Source: CAYMJV01 sp964390545 (lineage in GTDB: Bacteria; Desulfobacterota; BSN033; UBA1163). Taken from it: a stretch of DNA of 64,000 nucleotides. The stretch lies in the NCBI GenBank assembly GCA_964390545.1, contig CAYMJV010000002.1:1-64000 (forward strand), in the 5' to 3' direction. The translations under genes and the position numbers were made by a program. Of this stretch, positions 27,038 to 35,051 are shown piece by piece. The notes below the pieces were generated by a model, which was not told where the DNA came from, did no database searches, and saw only the letters and a list, made by a program, of their open reading frames with translations. Numbering within the stretch: position 1 is the stretch's first letter; every line of letters starts with the position of its first letter.

Positions 27038-27560
27038 ATTTTTTCAAAAGATTTAAGTACTTAATTCACTTAAGGGTTCGCATAGTTCTATCACTTCATG
27101 GTTTCATAGAATTATACTTAAGGCCTAAGAAATGGTCAATATTTATCCATTGGTAAAAAAATGTCCCCCTCCCCCCCTCTTTTTTTTGTGAATCATCCAG
27201 CCTATTTCATGCCTCGAAATCCTTTGATCAAAAGAGGGTTCTTTTTTGAATAGGCCCGGGTCATTTGAAGAAAAACCTTTCTCATTGGAATCTCCGTATT
27301 GATATGAACCTTCTGCGGGTCAGAATGTCTATTTAAGAAAATATCGTTTAGAAACCCTATCTAAAGCGTGGAGGAATGTTTGAATCCATCCTAGGCACAT
27401 TTGGGTTTTTTGAAATCCCTTCTCCTGCCGTTCTCATACGGTATTTAAATCATCAGAATCCAATGAGCATGAACCTTTCACCGCATTCTTTTTCGATTTG
27501 AACAAGGTCTGAATGATTCTTCACCCCAGCCTAACCCACTGAATGGAACGGATGCTTCAG

Positions 27561-27586
27561 GAAAGTTTTTAAAGAAAGTTTTTAAA
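27561..27586 (+). repeat. 13-base tandem repeat before a TPR gene
   Basis: GAAAGTTTTTAAA occurs twice head to tail (27561-27573 and 27574-27586), ending four bases before a -35-like TTGACT. It could be a regulator-binding site or chance in AT-rich sequence. Confidence 0.5.
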
Positions 27587-27589
27587 AAC

Positions 27590-27618
27590 TTGACTTTTCA
27601 GGGGTCTTTAGGTAAGTT
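27590..27618 (+). promoter_or_regulatory. Possible sigma-70 promoter for the TPR gene
   Basis: TTGACT and TAAGTT are separated by 17 bases. The -35 is good, the -10 is poor (three of six). The start point would be near 27625, about 34 bases before the ATG at 27659. Confidence 0.3.
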
Positions 27619-27658
27619 TTTATTAATTAAATTTTTGCAATCGAGAAACTTTTTCCCA

Positions 27659-28657
27659 ATGGATAAAGAAAAAATATTGAAGACAGCTCAGCAATATGTG
27701 CTGAAAGGTCAAACTGAAAAGGCCATCAAAGAATATCAAAAAATTGTGAAGGCCACCCCAAAGGATATTCGAGCCCGTCTTAAATTAGGGGATCTCTATT
27801 TAAAAGATGGCGAAAACGAAAAAGCCATAGAGGAATATTTGAGAGTGGCTGAACTCTACGAAGAAGAAGATCTCAACTCCCGGGCCATCTCAAGCTATAA
27901 GAAAGTCCTATCCTTAAACCCAAAACTGATTGAAGCCTATCACAAGATTGCTGAATTATATTTAAAGGAAGGATTAAAAGGAGATGCTAAGAATTGTTAT
28001 CATAGCATATTAAAAATGAGGCCCCATGACCAAAAGGCGCTAGAGGCCTTTAAGAGTCTTGCAGAAGATCAACCGCCTAAGGAAGTCCCCAAGAGGGCCC
28101 CTTACCAAGAAGAAATTCCCAAGAGGGTCCCTCAACAAGAAATCGTTACTCCGAGGTATTCAGCCCCTATTCCACAGACCAGAGAAGTTGAAGAAGAGAT
28201 CCCACTCACCTCCCCTCTCCCTCCCGATAGTCCTGACGTATCTTTTCAAAGCGAACCTGCTTTTGAAACAGAACCCCCGTCTGCCCCCGACAAGGATTCG
28301 GAAATGCATTACCATTTAGGGATTGCATACAAAGAGATGGAGCTCTTTGACTATGCCATTTCAGAGTTTGAGCAGGCTGCTTTGAACCCTTCTATACAAT
28401 TTGATTCATATATCATGCTAGGAAATTGTTTTATGGAGAAAGGGGCCTATGATAAATCAATTGAACATTATAGGATGGCAACAGAAATAAAAGGTTTATC
28501 AAAGGAAAAGCTGGCTCAAATCAATCTCAATTTGGGCTTAGCCTATGAAGCCAATGGGATGATTTCGGACGCCCTGGATGCCTATCAGCTTGCCCTGAAA
28601 TTAAATCCTTCCTCCTCCGAAGCCAAAGAAAAAATTAGGCGCCTCCAGCAAGGGTAG
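27659..28657 (+). CDS. Cytoplasmic TPR-repeat protein
   Basis: 332 residues from ATG at 27659. N-terminal TPRs (about 5-140: AQQYVLKGQTEKAIKEYQKIVK, LGDLYLKDGENEKAIEEYLRVAE, YKKVLSLNPKLIEAYHKIAELY) are joined by a Pro/Glu-rich linker (about 150-220) to a second TPR set (about 225-330). No signal peptide. A longer reading from TTG at 27590 overlaps the promoter and is unlikely. It stands alone between two pilus-related blocks on the other strand, so a scaffolding role in pilus or motility control is possible but unproven. Confidence 0.85.
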   Translation: MDKEKILKTAQQYVLKGQTEKAIKEYQKIVKATPKDIRARLKLGDLYLKDGENEKAIEEYLRVAELYEEEDLNSRAISSYKKVLSLNPKLIEAYHKIAELYLKEGLKGDAKNCYHSILKMRPHDQKALEAFKSLAEDQPPKEVPKRAPYQEEIPKRVPQQEIVTPRYSAPIPQTREVEEEIPLTSPLPPDSPDVSFQSEPAFETEPPSAPDKDSEMHYHLGIAYKEMELFDYAISEFEQAALNPSIQFDSYIMLGNCFMEKGAYDKSIEHYRMATEIKGLSKEKLAQINLNLGLAYEANGMISDALDAYQLALKLNPSSSEAKEKIRRLQQG

Positions 28658-28738
28658 GGTTCATTGAGTCACCCCTCCCCTTGCCTTTCAGAATGGATCA
28701 ATCGGACTCTTTATGGAATCAACCCATTCGACTCCCCG

Positions 28739-28830
28739 GTATGATCCTTCGACTGCGCTCAGGACAAGCGCCCGGGGTATGCTCAGGGTTGATACTGAGC
28801 GGCGCTTCTTCCCCCGATTTAAAAATCGGG
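28739..28830. repeat. REP-like palindromic repeat in a convergent gap
   Basis: CCTTCGACTGCGCTCAGGAC (28746-28765) resembles the dispersed CTTCG..CTGAGC repeats seen in many proteobacterial genomes, read in the opposite sense. GCTCAG (28781-28786) and CTGAGC (28795-28800) form a stem, and CCCGATTT/AAATCGGG (28813-28830) forms an 8-base stem with a 2-base loop. The gap 28658-28861 lies between convergent genes and has no coding sequence, so these hairpins may also end transcription. Confidence 0.45.
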
Positions 28831-28861
28831 ATTTGGCACCGTCGAACGTATTAAAAGATCC

Positions 28862-31717
28862 TTATGGAGTGACTTCCCTCCAGTAGAGAATTTCTTTAGT
28901 GGTGGAAGGTGAATATCCTTTTCTCGTCAAGATTTCGCCGCTCGTTGTTCCGATCGTCACGGATGCCTTGCCTTCTAAATTGACTGAGATGACAGGAGCT
29001 GAAGGGATTCCCTCTCCGATCGTCTCGGATCGGGCGGAAGGCCTCCCCACTGAGTAATCATCCAGGACGAGAGCCCCTCCTCCTGAGAGATACTCAACAA
29101 CATAAAGAGAAGCCTCACCCGTTCGATTACATTCATCCGTCGTAGCATAGGTATAAGTTGTAAAATAGAGTAAATTGCTGAACACGGCCGGCTTCGATAA
29201 CACTTTTTCAGATCTCGCCAACTGAATGTACCACCCTTTCAATGGCCATTGGGGAGTAGTGAACGTCTGATCGGTGAAATCGGTAACATTCCTCAGATTG
29301 CCCTCGTCTCTTGGGTAGGAACCTATCCCATCGTCCTTTACAGCATAAAATTTGTCCCTGCTATTAGTATCCGTTGGATTTTCTCTGTCCCCTGTCCCAA
29401 AAAAAACCCAGGGAGTTCGATGACTGTCCAAGGAGACTGCGGGTTGATAATAGAGCGGTCCCTTGTCAGCAGGTGCCCCTCTCGGTCTAAACAAGACTGT
29501 CCCTGTCCAGTTTCCCACGTCAGTGGATGAGATGTCGAAAACCCACATCTGCCCTGATAAATCTCCAATATAGACTTTGTCGATATACCCATTGAAATCC
29601 GTGTCCACAGCAGTGGGAGGCGCTGTCATCGAGTAGTCCATACGGGGCAATCCAGAGAACTCAGCCAAGATATCCCCTGTTTTTATATCAATTACAAAGA
29701 AGCCCTTCCCGGTGACATTTGTATTATCAAACCCGCCTCCAATAAAGGCGACCCATCTTTCGCGCAGCTCGTCCCCTACTCTGATTCTAATTCTTCCTAT
29801 CGCAGGTTCTGACCAACTCTGTCCAAGTTTCGCAAGGGTCGCTGCATCTGTTGCTTTCGGGAACTCCCAGAGATATTTCGGGTTCAACGTATCGGTGACA
29901 TCCAGAGCGAAATAATGTTTTCCACCCTTTCTCAAGCCCGAGATTAAAACCGTCTTCCACTCATCCCTGGCCTTTGTGATACCAGATGGGTTGCTGTCAC
30001 TGTAAAACCACACATCCGTCACCTTAGGCGATGAATCCACGTAATAGGTGTGGAGTGTAGCACTATTTTTCAAACTCCCAAGCAGGCTATGGGGGATGAA
30101 CGCCCATTCTTCCGCTCCGGTTTCGGCATTGAAGGCATGGAGCATCCCATCATTGGCTCCAACAATGATCACCTTTGTTCGATTCTTGTTTCTTTGATAA
30201 AACCCTTCACTCCCATCCGGGCATTGATTGAAACACCGGTCGATAAAAAAACGAGAGGGTTCTCCAATGATGACGGCATTGGAATGGAAGATATCCCCTA
30301 ATTTCCATAACCTATCATGTGTATCATATCCTGCGCTTGGGGCGAAAGGTGCATCTATGTCGTAAGTATCTTGTCCTCTAATGTGCAAAATGAGTTTGTC
30401 ACGTTCAGCATCAGTGGCTACATTCAAATCTTCTTTGGTTAGGTTGGCAGAGGTGAAGGATTGCAGTGCCCCCCTTACATAGGTATAAATTTTTCTCCCA
30501 GAACTGGCTTTGTTATTCAATTGCTCGCCTGCATCCCATTTGGGATTAATGGGATTATTATCATTATCGACTTCAAGGGTTCCATCTTCCCGTAATTGGA
30601 AGGCCTTTAAGTTCCCTCGCCAGAAGGGGGTTTGTTGGGGCATAAAGGATGAAATGTAGACCACATCCCCCTCTACCATTCGGACTGTAGGGACAGAAGG
30701 AGCCGTATAGGAATAGGACCTCTCCCTAATGTATCTGATAATTGTCTTCAGTGCATTCCTGAGTTGGGAGGCATCCTCTGCTAAAAATGCATAGCCGGAA
30801 AGATCATAGTTGGCAGGATCCGCATTGGTATCTGTGATGCTACACAAATCTTCTCCTGCCGAAGGGAGATACTGGGTGATATTATAGGCATCAGCATTTC
30901 CAGAATTCGGTTCTAGAGGATTGTCCGTCCCGCCATATTTCGCAACCCAATTTAAGGTCTTTTTCAAATGGACCGGCATGTTTGCACCGAACCCAATCGC
31001 AAAGACCTGGAGCGGGACGACATTAGGAGCAGACGAAGGGGTGTAAAGCTCTTTGGCCCGCAGGACGGTCATAAACCTCCTCTTAAACATGTCCGAGGCA
31101 TTCTCGGAGCAATCCCCGCTGCAGGCGACCGTGTCACTACCATCCGTAATAAAAACCACAAACTTCTGGCGGCATGCGATGGCTTGATCATTCGGATTCA
31201 CATGGTCCCGAAAATAAATTCCCCCCTCTACCAGGGATGCACCCAGAGGAGTACATCCTGTCGCTGTCTCTGCTGCATCAGACACTTTGTCCCAAATTGT
31301 TTTATACGCACTCCCTACCTCCGTCTCATTTTGAAACACTTTAATCTTACCCGTCATGGGATTACTATCATCCTCATCGGCCTCCCCTACCCCTCTGAAT
31401 CTCATATATCCTATTTTGACATTCAAACTGCTCTGATCATTCGAATCAATGTAGTTCCCATCGTGATTCGAATCTTTACCGCTGTCATCATCATCAAGAA
31501 GGTCGTAGATCACATCCCTCGCAATATCAATTCTTCGATCTGGAGAGGAAGCGGCATTCCCTGCAACATCCCAATTCATGCTTCCGGACATATCCAAAAG
31601 GATGAGGGCTTCCGGCTTTACCCCCAACGTAAAGAGGTCTGTATCATCCGCCATAGAGGGGCAGACGCAAATGAAAAAGGTACCCGTCACGAGTAGGAAT
31701 AAAGCCCATTTTCTCAT
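28862..31717 (-). CDS. pilY1: PilY1-type pilus tip adhesin, copy 1
   Basis: 951 residues. Signal peptide (MRKWALFLLVTGTFFICVCPSMA), then a von Willebrand A-like domain (about 30-340) with MIDAS motif DMSGSMNWD and FVVFITDGSD. The C-terminal PilY1 beta-propeller (about 470-940) contains VIIVGANDGMLHAFNAETGAEEW and a calcium-loop-like DTDFNGYIDK. PilY1 proteins sit at the pilus tip, mediate adhesion and surface sensing, and with minor pilins prime assembly. AGAGAGGT precedes the ATG. It is the last gene of the fimT-pilV-pilW-pilX operon, after a small exported protein. Confidence 0.93.
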   Translation of the reverse strand: MRKWALFLLVTGTFFICVCPSMADDTDLFTLGVKPEALILLDMSGSMNWDVAGNAASSPDRRIDIARDVIYDLLDDDDSGKDSNHDGNYIDSNDQSSLNVKIGYMRFRGVGEADEDDSNPMTGKIKVFQNETEVGSAYKTIWDKVSDAAETATGCTPLGASLVEGGIYFRDHVNPNDQAIACRQKFVVFITDGSDTVACSGDCSENASDMFKRRFMTVLRAKELYTPSSAPNVVPLQVFAIGFGANMPVHLKKTLNWVAKYGGTDNPLEPNSGNADAYNITQYLPSAGEDLCSITDTNADPANYDLSGYAFLAEDASQLRNALKTIIRYIRERSYSYTAPSVPTVRMVEGDVVYISSFMPQQTPFWRGNLKAFQLREDGTLEVDNDNNPINPKWDAGEQLNNKASSGRKIYTYVRGALQSFTSANLTKEDLNVATDAERDKLILHIRGQDTYDIDAPFAPSAGYDTHDRLWKLGDIFHSNAVIIGEPSRFFIDRCFNQCPDGSEGFYQRNKNRTKVIIVGANDGMLHAFNAETGAEEWAFIPHSLLGSLKNSATLHTYYVDSSPKVTDVWFYSDSNPSGITKARDEWKTVLISGLRKGGKHYFALDVTDTLNPKYLWEFPKATDAATLAKLGQSWSEPAIGRIRIRVGDELRERWVAFIGGGFDNTNVTGKGFFVIDIKTGDILAEFSGLPRMDYSMTAPPTAVDTDFNGYIDKVYIGDLSGQMWVFDISSTDVGNWTGTVLFRPRGAPADKGPLYYQPAVSLDSHRTPWVFFGTGDRENPTDTNSRDKFYAVKDDGIGSYPRDEGNLRNVTDFTDQTFTTPQWPLKGWYIQLARSEKVLSKPAVFSNLLYFTTYTYATTDECNRTGEASLYVVEYLSGGGALVLDDYSVGRPSARSETIGEGIPSAPVISVNLEGKASVTIGTTSGEILTRKGYSPSTTKEILYWREVTP

Positions 31718-31883
31718 TATTTTCTTACCTCTCTTCAGGGGTTGAAAATCCTAAAATAAAGGAGAGTTCCTTGAAGATCAAATCCGGCCCTATGCGGTTG
31801 TCGTCTCCCCTCCATGTCGCCGGTTGTCATTCGTATTCCGGATGATGGCTTTGGCTTTGTAGAGCGAAGGGCAGCGTGTGAGA

Positions 31884-32225
31884 TCAAGGGTTTCTTTTAG
31901 GGGTCCTTATGGTCCTTATAACAGTGATCTTTTCCGGATAGATCCCCTCTGTCTTCCGAACCCCTTCCACTCTCACGGAGAGTCCCCGTTTCAGTTGATT
32001 CATTTTCAATTGGTTATTATTCTCGTCAACAATCTTCGTATTCGAAGTGATATAAACCCTTTGTTCATTGACAACGATAAATCTGCGGCTCTCAGGAATG
32101 CTGTCAATCGATCCAAAGAAAGAAAAGACTCCTTCTTTCTTCCCCTGAGAGAACCCCGAGCTCGCGAGGAACAGTGTCACCACCAAAAAAACAAACTGAA
32201 GCAGGAAAACCTTTTTGACTTGCAT
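31884..32225 (-). CDS. Small exported protein, paralogue of the one at 36004-36363
   Basis: About 113 residues. Signal peptide (MQVKKVFLLQFVFLVVTLFLASSGFSQ), then a small beta-rich domain with FSFFGSIDSI, IVVNEQRVYITSNTKI and GLSVRVEGV, then EKITVI. The same layout (Gly-x-hydrophobic strand, hIVNE, xNT, VxVxLEG, AEKI) appears in the 36004-36363 protein, so the two are paralogues. It resembles the DUF5666 group in outline only. I chose the ATG at 32225, six bases after GAGGAG. Located between pilX and pilY1, so a periplasmic helper for PilY1 or minor pilins is likely. The gap 31718-31883 before pilY1 holds no other gene. Confidence 0.7.
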   Translation of the reverse strand: MQVKKVFLLQFVFLVVTLFLASSGFSQGKKEGVFSFFGSIDSIPESRRFIVVNEQRVYITSNTKIVDENNNQLKMNQLKRGLSVRVEGVRKTEGIYPEKITVIRTIRTPKRNP

Positions 32226-32290
32226 CATCAACTCCTCAATCGATTCTTAAGGATTTTAAATTTGATTTTAAGGATTTTAAACTTATTAAA

Positions 32291-32767
32291 TTAAAAAGGA
32301 CCGAATCTCACTTGCGCTTCAATTTCCTTTGTGGCCCCAAAGGATTCACCTGTCGCATTGATCTGAAATTGTAAGAAATTACCTGGGGTGCGTTGGGAAT
32401 AGCCCGTGGGAGAATCGCCCAGTTCAAACCCCCCCTTTCCTCTCTCAATCGGTGGAGGGCAAGGCCCAAGATATTGAACCGGCTTTGGGGCTCCTTTGTC
32501 CAAGGCGGCTCCGCTCCAGCCATAGGAGTCTTCCCCAATCTTCATTCGAGGAATGGGTTGATAATAATTTTCTGGAACTCGCTTTAGACCTACCTGGAAG
32601 ATGGCCTCAGAAGCATAAAAGGCGCCCGTTCCCACCCTTTCGTTCCCCGATATGTTTGTCTCAAAGGTGGTCGTGCTGATCGCACTGATTCCAATGAAGG
32701 TTAAAATAAGAAGCATGATCAGAGCAATAACTAACGCCACACCCTTTTCATTGCTTAATCCTTGCAC
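32291..32767 (-). CDS. pilX: Minor pilin PilX, copy 1
   Basis: 158 residues. N-terminus NEKGVALVIALIMLLILTFIGISAIS is the PilX type: hydrophobic helix, no Glu5. The ISTTTFETNISGNER stretch that follows is the PilX_N pattern. The start is GTG at 32767 with GGGAGG about six bases upstream. It works with PilV, PilW, FimT and PilY1 as a priming complex. An AT-rich direct repeat (AAGGATTTTAAA twice at about 32247-32281) lies between its stop and the next gene. Confidence 0.9.
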   Translation of the reverse strand: MQGLSNEKGVALVIALIMLLILTFIGISAISTTTFETNISGNERVGTGAFYASEAIFQVGLKRVPENYYQPIPRMKIGEDSYGWSGAALDKGAPKPVQYLGPCPPPIERGKGGFELGDSPTGYSQRTPGNFLQFQINATGESFGATKEIEAQVRFGPF

Positions 32768-32797
32768 AAGAGCCTCCCCCTTCTCCCGTTACGGACT

Positions 32798-33679
32798 TCA
32801 TCTCATATTTCTTACCAAAATATTGGAGGCAATGGTTCTCCTCCTAAATCCTCCTGTCCCCCCTTTGAATTCTGGATCAGAAATGCTTGTTCTCGCATGG
32901 ACAGTAACCCTCACCATCCGAATTCTCGAAGGATCAGCAGGTGAGTCGGACTCCGATCCATCTTCCAAAACATACCTGAACTGGAGGTTTTCAATATTTT
33001 CTGCGACCACCTGGGACCATCCTCCATCTGTGAGATCCTCCCTTGTTAGAACGGGCATATTGGGATCACGGTTGTCCGGTCTCAATTGATACCTGATGGC
33101 CTTGACCTTAAAGACCGGAGTCCCGGCCCCATGATTGAAAAGTAACTTGCCATCCAGGGTAATGGTGTTTCCGTCAATCCACCTTACGATATGGGTTTCC
33201 AAGCCTCCGATGCACAGGTATCTTCTCGTGAGAAGATTGAATTGATTTGCTCCCCCTACCAATTGGATGGTGTCGCTCCCATCAGTTGACTGGCTGAGCG
33301 TCGATACTTGTTCAAAGGCACCGATAATCGTTATTTGATCATCATTCTGACCGACATTATTCTCATTGTCCCTCGGATTAATGACATCTAAAAAAGGGCC
33401 GCCAATCGTCAAAAAAGGCAGATACTCAGGGGGGAAGACATTCCATACACTTCCAAAGCCGGCCATCCTGATCTCCCTCATCATCCGGTTGATCGCCACC
33501 CTCACATTCTGCTGCATATCCACCACCTGCTCCTGTACCATATAGGTCCTGTGTTGACCTATAAATGTCCGATAGAGGGCGGCAGTCAGAATCGCACTGA
33601 TGGCCATTGCCACCAGCAATTCAATCAGGGTTAATCCCTTAGACCTTTTCAATCGATAAGCGATCAAATGGATCCTCAC
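32798..33679 (-). CDS. pilW: Minor pilin PilW, copy 1
   Basis: 293 residues. Type IV prepilin leader ending KRSKG before LTLIELLVAMAISAIL, with Glu5 of the mature chain. A long C-terminal globular part follows with QEQVVDMQQNVRVAINRMMREIRMAGFG, the PilW pattern. The start is GTG at 33679 overlapping pilV by GTGA. PilD should cleave after the leader Gly. Confidence 0.93.
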   Translation of the reverse strand: MRIHLIAYRLKRSKGLTLIELLVAMAISAILTAALYRTFIGQHRTYMVQEQVVDMQQNVRVAINRMMREIRMAGFGSVWNVFPPEYLPFLTIGGPFLDVINPRDNENNVGQNDDQITIIGAFEQVSTLSQSTDGSDTIQLVGGANQFNLLTRRYLCIGGLETHIVRWIDGNTITLDGKLLFNHGAGTPVFKVKAIRYQLRPDNRDPNMPVLTREDLTDGGWSQVVAENIENLQFRYVLEDGSESDSPADPSRIRMVRVTVHARTSISDPEFKGGTGGFRRRTIASNILVRNMR

Positions 33680-34068
33680 TGCGACCTGATCGTCGAAAAG
33701 GAAATATTGTGATCCGCACCATCATTCCAACGGACCGTGTAATTGACCTTTAAATAACTTCCGTTGGGATCAGAAATGGATTCCACCGAATAAGAACGAT
33801 TGAAGGTGAGATCTGAAATGACTACGGTCCCGTCATTATGACTTCCTATGCCTAAGGGTGGATCATTCAAGGGTAAGTTCTTTAAGAATTCGAGTCGATC
33901 TTGGGCCGCATACGTGGCCTGCATGAGGTTATTGCTGAAAAAATTTCCTCGGACGGATGTGACTTGGAGGCTGGCGATGGCGAGAAGACCGATGGCAAGA
34001 AAAACCACGCAGATCAAAACTTCGATTAGTGAAAACCCTTCTTTTCTAAAAACCATCGATCGGTTCAT
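33676..34068 (-). CDS. pilV: Minor pilin PilV, copy 1
   Basis: 130 residues. Prepilin leader MNRSMVFRKEG before FSLIEVLICVVFLAIGLLAIASLQ, the PilV type. The next helix has NNLMQATYAAQDRLEFLKNLPL. It overlaps fimT by ATGA and pilW by GTGA, so the genes are translationally coupled. Confidence 0.92.
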   Translation of the reverse strand: MNRSMVFRKEGFSLIEVLICVVFLAIGLLAIASLQVTSVRGNFFSNNLMQATYAAQDRLEFLKNLPLNDPPLGIGSHNDGTVVISDLTFNRSYSVESISDPNGSYLKVNYTVRWNDGADHNISFSTIRSQ

Positions 34069-34526
34069 TGAATGCTGATTCTGCCTGTTGATGGCAAGAC
34101 CGTAATGGTCCTCTTCGTCCCCTTCGTATTCCCTAAAACGAGACTCCCGCCATTGGAAGATGAATTCGGTCTGAACAAGGAACTACCAGCCGGAGTCGTA
34201 CCCACAGCTGGAAACGTATTGTTGCTAATGGTTATTCCAGTGGGAAGGGTCTTCGCTGCCCCTTCATTGACCCATAATAGCCCCAATGAATCGCGCTGGA
34301 GAGTATAGCTCCCTCCTGCAATTAAAACCTGATAGTTTGTATTAATCGAAACTGCTCTCATTTGGGCTACCCTCATCGTTGAAACGATATCCCTCGCACC
34401 ACTTCTCAACCGGTAGTTAGGCAACCAGGCACCCATATTAGGAACCATTAGCACGGCTCCTATAGCAATGATCACGAAAACAACAATCAATTCAATCAAG
34501 GTAACCCCTCTTTTGTTCATCTTCAT
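34065..34526 (-). CDS. fimT: FimT/GspH-type minor pilin
   Basis: About 153 residues from ATG at 34526, which has GGGAGGGT upstream; a longer reading from 34571 would add a 15-residue leader of no known type. Prepilin leader MKMNKRG precedes VTLIELIVVFVIIAIGAVLMVPNM, and the next helix has ARDIVSTMRVAQMRAVS, the FimT/GspH pattern. First gene of the minor-pilin operon. The second operon has no fimT. Confidence 0.9.
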   Translation of the reverse strand: MKMNKRGVTLIELIVVFVIIAIGAVLMVPNMGAWLPNYRLRSGARDIVSTMRVAQMRAVSINTNYQVLIAGGSYTLQRDSLGLLWVNEGAAKTLPTGITISNNTFPAVGTTPAGSSLFRPNSSSNGGSLVLGNTKGTKRTITVLPSTGRISIQ

Positions 34527-34927
34527 GCTACACCCTCCCTTTATTCTGATAAAATCAGAAATTTTTGTCAATATATTTTTCTTGCAAAAACAGTCTGATT
34601 TACACCAGTTGACAGTATTTTACAGATTGCAAAGCAAAAAACTTGATCAAATAACTTCCGATTCTTAACTTTCTATAAAAAGAATTTAAAAAAGCAAATG
34701 TTATGCCACCCATGATGAAGTTTCATAATCTGTCGAAATCTGTGACGATTTTCTGTTCTGCCAAAAAAAATAACTGCGACTTTATCACAAATTTGTTGCT
34801 TTAATTATGAAATTATTAAAAAGCTTAAGACGGTATCTGGTTAGAGTCTCTGAAGTACAGAATCGGAGAGAGGATTTTAGGGTCTACCTGCACGAATTCA
34901 GATCTAGAAAAAATGGGGGATCAATTT
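34527..34927. other. Leader and upstream region of the first minor-pilin operon
   Basis: About 400 AT-rich bases without a credible gene. It contains the -24/-12 promoter and, 20-50 bases upstream of it, AATCTGT twice with 10-base spacing (34727-34733, 34737-34743) and an inverted AAATC/GATTT pair, candidate activator sites. The leader between the promoter and fimT would be about 155 bases. Confidence 0.5.
34693..34708 (-). promoter_or_regulatory. Sigma-54 -24/-12 promoter for fimT-pilVWX-pilY1
   Basis: On the minus strand the bases are TGGCAT-AACAT-TTGCT, one mismatch from the consensus with exact spacing. Start point near 34682. Sigma-54 control of pilin genes by PilR-type activators is well known, and three such activators are in this window. 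Confidence 0.65.
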
Positions 34928-35051
34928 ACCCCGTTAGAAAGCCCCGCTGCCTGCAGCGGGGATGAAGATAATTCCCTTATGGGAGCGAACACGGGGTTTA
35001 ATGCCCCGTGTGAGCCTTCCCGTTAGAGGGCCGAAGGTCTTCTAACGGGGT
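34928..35051. repeat. 124-base compound palindrome, possible non-autonomous mobile element
   Basis: Outer arms ACCCCGTTAGA (34928-34938) and TCTAACGGGGT (35041-35051) are perfect complements. Inside are two perfect hairpins: CCCCGCTGC/GCAGCGGGG (34942-34961) and ACACGGGG/CCCCGTGT (34989-35011). A second CCCGTTAGA (35019-35027) competes with the left arm for the right arm. It ends exactly at the stop codon of the minus-strand lipoprotein gene. The shape fits a REP/BIME-like or IS200/IS605-derived element; it may also end transcription of the upstream operon. Confidence 0.65.

Larger units (their letters stand above)
26961..27658. other. Divergent intergenic region between the Mgl operon and a TPR gene
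   Basis: About 700 bases without a convincing gene. On the Mgl side it holds the -24/-12 promoter and three ACTTAA copies (27059, 27068 and 27116), possible activator sites. A pyrimidine tract, C5-T-C7-TCT followed by T8, lies at 27165-27188. On the TPR side there is a 13-base tandem repeat and a sigma-70-like promoter. I see nothing recognisable in 27190-27555. Confidence 0.6.

Noticed and set aside
26961..27047. Signal-peptide-like N-terminus for the receiver-DUF4388 protein
   Set aside because: A cytoplasmic receiver would not be exported, and a perfect -24/-12 promoter lies inside this stretch, so it is not translated.
27165..27188. G-quadruplex in the minus-strand G7-A-G5 tract
   Set aside because: Only two long G runs are present, not four, so a stable quadruplex is unlikely.
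30968..31696. A 242-codon open frame on the plus strand
   Set aside because: It lies wholly opposite pilY1 copy 1, reads as a basic low-complexity chain with no domain, and has no ribosome site. It is a shadow of the real gene.
34928..35051. c-di-GMP riboswitch before pilus genes
   Set aside because: I looked for the GEMM-type core upstream of both minor-pilin operons and did not find it; the structured segment here is downstream of one operon and is a palindrome set.
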